Source of the DNA: Soonwooa sp032062245
GTDB taxonomy: Bacteria > Bacteroidota > Bacteroidia > Flavobacteriales > Weeksellaceae
Length of the DNA: 20,051 nt
Assembly: GCF_032062245.1 (NCBI RefSeq)
Contig: NZ_DAMBQF010000038.1
Coordinates: forward strand, 1 to 20,051
Direction of reading: 5' to 3'
In this document: in pieces, positions 14,530-20,051 of the stretch
Layout of the letters: every line of letters begins with the position of its first letter
Position numbering within the stretch: position 1 is the stretch's first letter
The notes under the pieces: generated by a model
What the model was told of the DNA's origin: nothing
Database searches by the model: none
The model's input: only the letters and a program-made list of their open reading frames with translations
Program-made: the position numbers and the translations under genes

Positions 14530-16677
14530 TCAATTATCAAATCTGAAAGGTATTTTTTGCTGCTCCAAAATTTCTGTACTGGGTGTTTCAAATTGTTGAT
14601 TTTCCTTGTTAACTTCTTCGTATTCATGAAGTATTATTGGGTAAACATAGACTTTGTTTTTAACTATTTTCTTGAAGCCATGCTTTTTTAACGCCATTCC
14701 TAATTTACGGACAGTTGCTTCATTAATATTAATATTTGCACGTGATGAAAGTATTTGTGCGATTTGTGTGGTATTGAAGAAATATTGAGCTTTGTCCTTT
14801 TCGGCAGGTTCAAACCACGTTAACAGCAATTCCTCTTCTGGGCTTCGTAATTGGTATTGTTCATTGTTTTGGTTGATTTCTTTGATTTCTTCCTGGTTGA
14901 ACCAATGGCGGAAGCCATTGGTGAATAATGACAGTGCCTGTGCATAGACTTTGTTGATGTCGATTTCGTGGGTGTACACGATATGTTCTACTTCAAAACA
15001 CAGAAAACGGCGTGAGCCGGTGGTATCATTCAAGAATTGGGCAGTGTTAACAGAACCAGCGAAGCTGGCTCTGCGTGGCATATTTTCGTTATTATGACCG
15101 TATGCTTTTCGCATTCTGATATGTGTTTTGGTGATGATTTCTTTTAAACTTCCGATTTCTGAACGGTTGAGATTTTCCAGTTCGTCCAGATTGATTAACA
15201 TACATTCTGCTAAGTGGATTAGAGTATCTTTATTACTTGGATTTATGGTTCCCGAAAAAATGTATTCTTTCAGTTGTTTAGGCATTAGTTTTTCTATCCA
15301 GGTTGTTTTTCCTAAACCTTGTTTCCCGCTGAATACAATGACGGTTTGATTGACTTGTTTTTCGTCCAATACACAGGCAACCATTGCCACAAACCATTTT
15401 TTGAAACAGGTTCTCCAAAGCTCCTGCTTTGTCGTGGTAATGGTATCTGCCAATTGCTGAATATAATCGTTTTCTTCTTCATATTTCGGTAAGTTTTCAA
15501 AATAAACTTCAAATGGATCGAACATTTCGCAATAATCGGAATGAAGCAAATTCCGTAAGGAATTGATGCTGCATTTTACTTTCGCTTTGAGGATTTCACG
15601 AAGAATAGAGTTTTCTGTGAAGTCGGTCATCGGTTTAAACTTGGTGGCTTTAATGGTTTTAAATTCTAATTTCCCTAATACTTTGTTGTAACGGAAATTG
15701 TATCGTTTATCTAAAAACATTTCGAGCTTATCGATAAAACTTGGTTTTTCTTCGTCCTCAGATTCCTCACTTTCGTTCGGAATGACATTGGTTTTACGCA
15801 CGTTTATCACTCGCGGATTTTTCGGTTTAAATTCGTCTGAATTGAATTGTGAGGTGTTTTGATAGGCACTTTGAACTGCTACTGAAACTTCTTTGGTGTC
15901 ATATCCATAATCTACCAAAATATAGCCTAAAGCCATTGCTTCGGGAATGCCTTTTCTGTTAAGATTGTTGGCTAGCTGAAATACAAAATTGTTGCGGTTG
16001 CCTTCTGCAAACTGTTCTTTTTTCTCTGTGAAGCGGACACAATGTTCATACTGAACATCGTAGTTGTCGGTTGATCGTTGTCTGTTGATAGGAAATCCTT
16101 CGACAAGCTCAGGATGACAGTCGTTTTCATTTTCTTTTTCAGGGAATACAACGGAAGTGGTGTTAGCGAAGCATTCGGGATCATACGATACAAAACAAAG
16201 TCTGGTAATGTCCTTTCCTGATTTATCGATTTCTACCGCCAATAATTCTTCAAAATATCGCTGCAATTTCAGAAACATTTCTTTGTGGTTTTCCTGATCG
16301 GACGAAACTTTCACAAAAATTTTGAGTCCATTTCCGGAAGGACTGATAAAAGCTGCAAAAACATATTCATTTTCTATTGCTTTTGATTTTACTTCTGCCA
16401 GTTTATTTTTTTCGAGTTTATCAATATCCAAGCAAATGATTTGATTATAGTTTTGCAGAAATTCCATTTTTCTTCCGCCTTTGAATGTGGCACTTGGTGT
16501 GAATGCTGGAAGAGATTTTTTGATGCGTTCTGCCGCTTCTTTTTTGTCTTCGGCAATGGATTTTCTAAGGTAAACGATTTGGTTTCGATAGGTTCCGTTT
16601 TTGATGTTATCCAATACTTTTTCTATGGGTTGCGTATCGGTTACTTCGTTGAAGTTTTGAAATATGGTGGTTTTCAT
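14530..16677 (-). CDS. Primase-helicase, BT4734-like N-terminus with VapE/VirE ATPase and DUF3874-like C-terminus
   Basis: This 715-residue protein probably starts replication of the excised element. Residues about 20-175 form a BT4734-like primase-type domain (ICLDIDKL, SPSGNGLKIFVKV, TRLCFVSYDP). A helical linker (FQLANNLNRKGIPEAMALGYILVDYGY in two parts) follows. The ATPase part has Walker A FSGKQGLGKTTW, Walker B-like LINLDELE and the Arg-rich RRASFAGSVN...GSRRFL typical of VapE/VirE proteins. The end (about 620-690) is a winged-helix-like DUF3874 segment. Two sequences known to me as dispersed repeats are read through in frame: CHPELVEG at 187-194 and VIPNESEES at 298-306, both in linkers. 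It is preceded by the HTH gene and a short hairpin. The family call is strong; the replication role is inferred. Confidence 0.85.
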   Translation of the reverse strand: MKTTIFQNFNEVTDTQPIEKVLDNIKNGTYRNQIVYLRKSIAEDKKEAAERIKKSLPAFTPSATFKGGRKMEFLQNYNQIICLDIDKLEKNKLAEVKSKAIENEYVFAAFISPSGNGLKIFVKVSSDQENHKEMFLKLQRYFEELLAVEIDKSGKDITRLCFVSYDPECFANTTSVVFPEKENENDCHPELVEGFPINRQRSTDNYDVQYEHCVRFTEKKEQFAEGNRNNFVFQLANNLNRKGIPEAMALGYILVDYGYDTKEVSVAVQSAYQNTSQFNSDEFKPKNPRVINVRKTNVIPNESEESEDEEKPSFIDKLEMFLDKRYNFRYNKVLGKLEFKTIKATKFKPMTDFTENSILREILKAKVKCSINSLRNLLHSDYCEMFDPFEVYFENLPKYEEENDYIQQLADTITTTKQELWRTCFKKWFVAMVACVLDEKQVNQTVIVFSGKQGLGKTTWIEKLMPKQLKEYIFSGTINPSNKDTLIHLAECMLINLDELENLNRSEIGSLKEIITKTHIRMRKAYGHNNENMPRRASFAGSVNTAQFLNDTTGSRRFLCFEVEHIVYTHEIDINKVYAQALSLFTNGFRHWFNQEEIKEINQNNEQYQLRSPEEELLLTWFEPAEKDKAQYFFNTTQIAQILSSRANININEATVRKLGMALKKHGFKKIVKNKVYVYPIILHEYEEVNKENQQFETPSTEILEQQKIPFRFDN
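15761..15786 (-). repeat. In-frame dispersed repeat (PNESEES type) inside the primase gene
   Basis: The plus strand reads GATTCCTCACTTTCGTTCGG followed by AATGAC. Translated on the minus strand it gives VIPNESEES, a peptide I recall from spurious frames over a dispersed intergenic repeat of Bacteroidetes genomes. It falls in a low-complexity linker (residues 298-306) and keeps the frame open. Confidence 0.55.
16095..16120 (-). repeat. In-frame dispersed repeat (CHPELVEG type) inside the primase gene
   Basis: The plus strand contains CCTTCGACAAGCTCAGGAT followed by GACAG, the core of a repeat I recall as common between genes in many bacteria. On the minus strand it encodes CHPELVEG (residues 187-194); another frame gives the familiar VILSLSKD. 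It sits in the linker after the BT4734-like domain. Confidence 0.6.
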
Positions 16678-16717
16678 TATTTTAGAAGTTAAAAGTTAGA
16701 GTGTAGAGTTTAGATAA

Positions 16718-16742
16718 AAGCCCTCAGATATTTTAAGGGCTT
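16718..16742 (-). terminator. Hairpin between the HTH gene and the primase
   Basis: AAGCCCT (16718-16724) pairs with AGGGCTT (16736-16742) around an 11-base A/T loop. On the minus strand the stem is followed by a short T-rich stretch. It may be a weak terminator or attenuator 30 bases after the HTH stop. Confidence 0.45.
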
Positions 16743-16771
16743 GCATTTTTAATTGATCAGAATTGAAAATT

Positions 16772-17053
16772 TTACTTTTTTGCAAATGACTTGTTGTAGT
16801 AGATTTCCATACATTTTTCGACATCGGAAAGTTTGTAATAAATTTTGCTTCCAACTTGGCTAAAAGAAATTTTCCCTTCGTCTCGCCATGTTTGTGCCGT
16901 TCTTGGTGAAATTTTTAGCATTTCCATAAACTGTTTGTTATCCAAATACGTTTCTTGTACTATGCCAGATTTTGTGTTTACTTTGTTTGCAATGTCATTA
17001 ATTTTTGAGATTAATTCTTCAAACTGGTCTTTTGATAAGATAATGGCTTCCAT
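16772..17053 (-). CDS. Excisionase-like helix-turn-helix protein (HTH_17 type)
   Basis: This 93-residue protein has an N-terminal helical part (QFEELISKINDIANKVN) and a MerR-like winged helix-turn-helix from about residue 39: KQFMEMLKISPRTAQTWRDE, then GKISFSQVGSKIYYKLSDVE. This is the HTH_17 layout of excisionases and small regulators encoded next to integrases in Bacteroidetes elements. It probably binds near the attachment site to steer excision, or controls the primase gene downstream. The 145-base gap before it contains a 24-bp palindrome with AGTCCGAT half-sites, likely an operator. ATG start at 17053. The DNA-binding fold is clear; excisionase versus repressor cannot be told apart from sequence. 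Confidence 0.85.
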   Translation of the reverse strand: MEAIILSKDQFEELISKINDIANKVNTKSGIVQETYLDNKQFMEMLKISPRTAQTWRDEGKISFSQVGSKIYYKLSDVEKCMEIYYNKSFAKK

Positions 17054-17101
17054 AATATTTTTGTTTTAAAGATTATGAAGCAAAGGTGAAATTTTGTGGA
17101 A

Positions 17102-17200
17102 AGTCCGATAAGTACTTTTTAGTCCGATCGGACTAAAAAACTTGCAAAGCGCAATGAAATAAGGCTTATTAGTTTTAAGGTTTTATTGAAAAATCGGACT
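17102..17200. promoter_or_regulatory. Operator-like palindrome cluster AGTCCGAT/ATCGGACT
   Basis: AGTCCGAT at 17102-17109 is followed by the perfect palindrome AGTCCGATCGGACT (17121-17134), which is extended by five T on the left and five A on the right (17116-17139). A third half-site, ATCGGACT, is at 17193-17200 and overlaps the stop codon of the 298-residue gene. The cluster fills the gap upstream of the HTH gene and is likely bound by a dimeric regulator. Confidence 0.7.
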
Positions 17201-18095
17201 AGAGTTTTACTGAATTGTCAGAATTCGGATCTTTGTCATTTCGGTTTGGGGAAAGATAGGTTTGCACTGTTTCTTTAGAAATGCTATTCCCGTTTTCATC
17301 CTCAAAATTATTGCAAATAAATAAGGCTATATCTTTGATTTTGTTTTGAATATAAGGCAATCCGCTTGGTTTTACATCTGTCATCATTTGCTTGAAAGCA
17401 TTGGTCATAATATTTAACGGACCATACAATCTGATTTTCTCCATCTTTTGATTTTGAACTTTTGATTTCTTAGTTTCTTCCTCCAATTGGATTTTTAGGG
17501 AAGCAAGTGTTTGAATTTGTGTAATATATTTTTTACATTCTCCTGAATATACAGGAAGTTTATGATTAATCATTTCGATATCCGCACTTTCATACTCAAA
17601 GATTTCTTTTGTTAAATACAGAATTTTTTCTGCGTCAGTCTGCATTTTCTCTACATTTTCACGTGTTTCTTTAATCGAAAAATATCGTTCTTCGGCTTGT
17701 GCATTAATATACTTCGTATTTGGTCTGATTTGACTTTGTTTTAGTCCGTCGGACTTTAAAGCGGTGCGTTTGAATTCAATGCAGGTGTATAATTTTGTTT
17801 TTCTACTCTCGTTTCTTGCGCCAATAAATAATTCAGAATTAACTTCAATCAGTTTCTCCAATTTATTAAGCCACAACATTGCATTTTTAGAATGGTTGCA
17901 TTGATAGTCTAAAAAATCGGGAATTTCAGAATGTTTTAAAGAAAATAATTTTTCAAAAAGTTGAGTGCAATAAGAATGTAAATCAGTTACTAGGGAAAAA
18001 TCCACATCGAGTTCCTGATTGAAATCTTTGGAATTCAACCTTGTCATATAATCCGCAAAAGGAACAGTTTCCAAATTTTGAAAGCGGTTTGACAT
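17199..18095 (-). CDS. Hypothetical coiled-coil protein of the integration module
   Basis: I do not recognise a named family for this 298-residue protein. It is largely helical, with a probable coiled coil around residues 195-225 (QTLASLKIQLEEETKKSKVQ). Near the C-terminus IKDIALFICNNFEDENGNSISKETVQTYLSP reads like a small helix-turn-helix or DNA-binding end of the kind seen in element-encoded proteins beside Bacteroidetes integrases. It lies between integrase and HTH gene on the same strand, but the integrase has its own terminator, so it needs its own promoter. A 13-base variant of the AGTCCGA palindrome lies inside the gene. A regulatory role in excision or replication is plausible but unproven. 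Confidence 0.7.
   Translation of the reverse strand: MSNRFQNLETVPFADYMTRLNSKDFNQELDVDFSLVTDLHSYCTQLFEKLFSLKHSEIPDFLDYQCNHSKNAMLWLNKLEKLIEVNSELFIGARNESRKTKLYTCIEFKRTALKSDGLKQSQIRPNTKYINAQAEERYFSIKETRENVEKMQTDAEKILYLTKEIFEYESADIEMINHKLPVYSGECKKYITQIQTLASLKIQLEEETKKSKVQNQKMEKIRLYGPLNIMTNAFKQMMTDVKPSGLPYIQNKIKDIALFICNNFEDENGNSISKETVQTYLSPNRNDKDPNSDNSVKL
17743..17755. promoter_or_regulatory. Further AGTCCG palindrome inside the 298-aa gene
   Basis: AGTCCGTCGGACT is two inverted AGTCCG half-sites around one base. The core equals that of the cluster at 17102-17200, about 550 bases away, so it could be a distant site for the same regulator or a chance match. Confidence 0.4.
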
Positions 18096-18246
18096 CTACA
18101 TAATAGATTTTAAATAAAAATTCAGCTTTAAAAGCAGTTTTTAAACTCATTAAAAAGAATTTTGATAAAAACAATTCAAGTTTCAAAAAGAAAAATGGAA
18201 CATTTTCATCATTGTGTATTCTATTCAAAATTAAGAAAAAGAACGC

Positions 18247-18277
18247 AAAAAAAATCATCCTGAATTCCAGAATGATT
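18247..18277 (-). terminator. Rho-independent terminator of the integrase gene
   Basis: On the minus strand AATCATTCTG (18277-18268) pairs at nine of ten positions with CAGGATGATT (18262-18253) around a 5-base loop, followed by eight T. It lies 64 bases beyond the integrase stop codon and should stop transcription before the 298-residue gene. Confidence 0.85.
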
Positions 18278-18341
18278 ATAAATTTATCAACATAGAAACA
18301 CTTTTGTATCTATTTTATCAATTTTAGATACTATTATGTAC

Positions 18342-19562
18342 TTACATTTTAACGAAACTGTCAACCGCTTTATCCAGTTCTTCACTAATGATCTTGGCGT
18401 AAATCTGAGTAATCCCAATATCAGTATGATCCAATAGCTTTGAAACATACTCTATTCTCATACCGTTGTTCAGAGCATTGGTAGCAAACGTATGGCGGCT
18501 TAAATGAAATGAAAGTGTGAAAGGCAATTCCAAATCTTTTCCAATTTTTCGAAGCCGAATTCCACATAAACTGGTATTATTATCAATCATTCTTTGCTGA
18601 TATTCGTTATTTTTATCAAAAAAATCAACATCCGGAATTAAGGGGAAAATAAAATCGTTTGTTGTAACATCTGAATTTTTATACTTATTGAGAATAGAAA
18701 CAGCATCTTCGCCAATACGTAGGGCGTGATGTCTGCCTGTTTTTCGGATGACTTTGGAAATTCTTTGTTCTTCTTCATTGTATTCCTTCCACTTTAAAGA
18801 AAGCACATCACTAAATCTCAATCCACCCGCAAATACGGAAAACATAAACATATCCCTGTAAATATCTTCTTTGCTCATTGGTTCCAGTTCAAGCTCTTTA
18901 AATTTTTTGAACTGGTCTTTCGTCAAGAATAACCTTTTGCCCTTTTCCCTTTTTACTTTGACTTTTGAAAATGGATACATCGTTTCAGGTATAAGATCTT
19001 CATTCATTGCAGCTTTGAACATAATGGACAAAACCAACAGAGAATAGTTTTGAGTGGTTGCTCCATTACCCAATTTATTACCCATATACGAAACATAATC
19101 GTTCAACAATGTCACTGAAATATCATCGAAATTCAAATCCCTGTGTCCAACAAATTTTTCAAATTTATGGGTGTATTTCTTGTAATTAGAAATGGTTTTT
19201 AATGAAAGACTTGCTTTGAGAATATCGCATCTTTTATCCACATATTGAAAGAAATTAACGGAAGGCATTCCCTTGATTGCCCGCTTCAATTTCTTCGCGG
19301 ATATTGTAGTTGATTTTCTTTCTTCGTCTGCAACTAAGCTTTCTGCATCAGCAATTTTAACCGCCAAAAAAGCATTCATTCTGGCGGAATTTTCTTTGTT
19401 CTTTTTTACTCGCTGTTTATCTTCATCCCATTCGTTAATTTTCAGTTTAACTCCGGTAGATACGTATTTTACTTTACGATCTTTAATCACACGAATGTAA
19501 AGCGGACAATGCCCGGAAGCATCTACTTTCTTTACGATCAATACTAATTTTATTGAAGCCAT
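18342..19562 (-). CDS. int: Tyrosine recombinase/integrase of Bacteroidetes element type
   Basis: This enzyme integrates and excises the element by cutting and joining DNA through a 3'-phosphotyrosine. From the ATG at 19562 it has 406 residues. An Arm DNA-binding domain (about 1-95, starting MASIKLVLIVKK), a SAM-like core-binding domain (about 103-205, with LKTISNYKKYTHKFEKF) and the catalytic domain follow. All catalytic residues are present: R249 (GGLRFSDVL), K274 (RKTGRHHALRI), H353 and R356 (FHLSRHTFA), H379 (LLDHTDIG) and nucleophile Y388 (QIYAK). An in-frame TTG 48 bases upstream would add 16 residues, but the conserved family start and the ATG favour 19562. It is monocistronic, with its own terminator. 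The attachment site should lie near; no tRNA gene is visible in the window. Confidence 0.95.
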   Translation of the reverse strand: MASIKLVLIVKKVDASGHCPLYIRVIKDRKVKYVSTGVKLKINEWDEDKQRVKKNKENSARMNAFLAVKIADAESLVADEERKSTTISAKKLKRAIKGMPSVNFFQYVDKRCDILKASLSLKTISNYKKYTHKFEKFVGHRDLNFDDISVTLLNDYVSYMGNKLGNGATTQNYSLLVLSIMFKAAMNEDLIPETMYPFSKVKVKREKGKRLFLTKDQFKKFKELELEPMSKEDIYRDMFMFSVFAGGLRFSDVLSLKWKEYNEEEQRISKVIRKTGRHHALRIGEDAVSILNKYKNSDVTTNDFIFPLIPDVDFFDKNNEYQQRMIDNNTSLCGIRLRKIGKDLELPFTLSFHLSRHTFATNALNNGMRIEYVSKLLDHTDIGITQIYAKIISEELDKAVDSFVKM

Positions 19563-20051
19563 AGTTTTTATATTTTGATTAAAAATGAGTAATATTACCA
19601 ACGAAAGCAAAGGACAGCAATTCAGTAAATATACTGTTTAATAATCCACTGCAATACAATACAAAGGTAAAACTTTTGGTAAAACAAATAGCATATTTAT
19701 TTACTTTTTTCTGCATTATTTTGATATACTCATTTTCATAAATACCCTATATATAAGCATTTAACAGCAATTAGTTTCTATCAGTTTATTTTTTCGGATA
19801 ACATTGTATTGGCAAAATGCGGGGTTGAATATAAAATAGAAAATGTGGAAATATTTATCCGCCGCTGCTTTTTATTTCCACAATTTTCAGTAATTTAGTT
19901 CGAAGAAAAAGCATCGGCTCCACGCAGGTCTAAATTGAACTTCCAGTTAAATTAAGCCCGCACTTCGCCAATACTTTTTCCGTTGTACGACATAGTAACG
20001 CCGTTTCAGAAATTTAGTGCAACAAATGTTAAAATAATTAACACAATTTTA
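19563..20051. other. Gene-free region upstream of the integrase, possible element end
   Basis: No coding frame is convincing on either strand in these 489 bases. The first 240 are very A/T-rich and likely hold the integrase promoter. From 19806 a nested inverted repeat follows. In elements of this kind the attachment site lies beyond the integrase, so the element boundary may be here or just outside the window; no direct repeat matching the left part of the window was noticed. Confidence 0.45.
19806..19974. repeat. Nested inverted repeat upstream of the integrase
   Basis: The outer left arm (19806-19830, GTATTGGCAAAATGCGGGG then TTGAAT) and right arm (19951-19974, reverse complement GTATTGGCGAAGTGCGGGC then TTAAT) agree at about 20 of 24 positions. 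The inner arms TGTGGAAATA (19844-19853) and TATTTCCACA (19873-19882) pair perfectly. It could be a MITE-like element, an attachment-site structure or a structured RNA. Confidence 0.55.

Noticed and set aside
15972..16193. Small minus-strand frame containing VILSLSKD
   Set aside because: This is the dispersed repeat translated in another frame within the primase gene, not a separate gene.
19563..19610. Longer integrase from an upstream TTG
   Set aside because: The extra 16 residues are hydrophobic and unlike the family, which begins with the Arm domain right after the ATG at 19562.

Overview
The window looks like part of an integrated mobile element in a Bacteroidetes genome, most likely a flavobacterium of the Chryseobacterium/Elizabethkingia type. 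The reasons are the Bacteroidetes-style tyrosine integrase (Arm domain, SAM-like domain, catalytic domain), a BT4734/VapE-like primase-helicase, a DUF5675 protein, AT-rich DNA and a Bacteroidetes-type TAnnTTTG promoter match. The assignment rests on recognised protein families, not on a database search.

Right side (about 14.2-20.05 kb), replication and integration backbone, all on the minus strand: tyrosine integrase (18342-19562) with its own terminator, a coiled-coil protein of unknown function, a small excisionase-like HTH protein, and a primase-helicase. An AGTCCGAT palindrome cluster lies upstream of the HTH gene. Tandem ACGTAAG repeats lie between the primase and the next operon. Two dispersed-repeat sequences are built in frame into the primase gene.

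Middle (4.4-14.2 kb), a visibly more AT-rich cargo block of eleven closely packed minus-strand genes. It starts with a type III restriction-modification set (Mod, an unrecognised third protein with a D...ExQ nuclease-like motif, and Res). It continues with a very acidic small protein, UmuD, UmuC, a small protein, a secreted staphylococcal-type nuclease, another small protein, an SRAP/YedK abasic-site protein and a last small protein. Gaps range from one-base overlaps to about 30 bases, so this reads as one operon joining phage restriction to SOS-type damage tolerance.

Between the cargo and the left side is about 1.1 kb of non-coding but highly structured DNA (3294-4399). It holds a terminator, a nested hairpin of about 110 bases, a bulged hairpin and a long imperfect inverted repeat resembling an integron attC site.

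Left side (1-3.3 kb): a cytoplasmic staphylococcal-type nuclease whose gene contains a perfect 17-bp hairpin. Facing away from it is a plus-strand set of a 267-residue Bacteroidetes protein, a DUF5675 protein, a one-TM coiled-coil protein and a two-TM protein, which resembles a phage lysis cassette in architecture. A minus-strand gene of an element-associated family follows. No relaxase, coupling protein, conjugation gene, tRNA, rRNA or CRISPR array is visible, so mobility would need functions outside the window.
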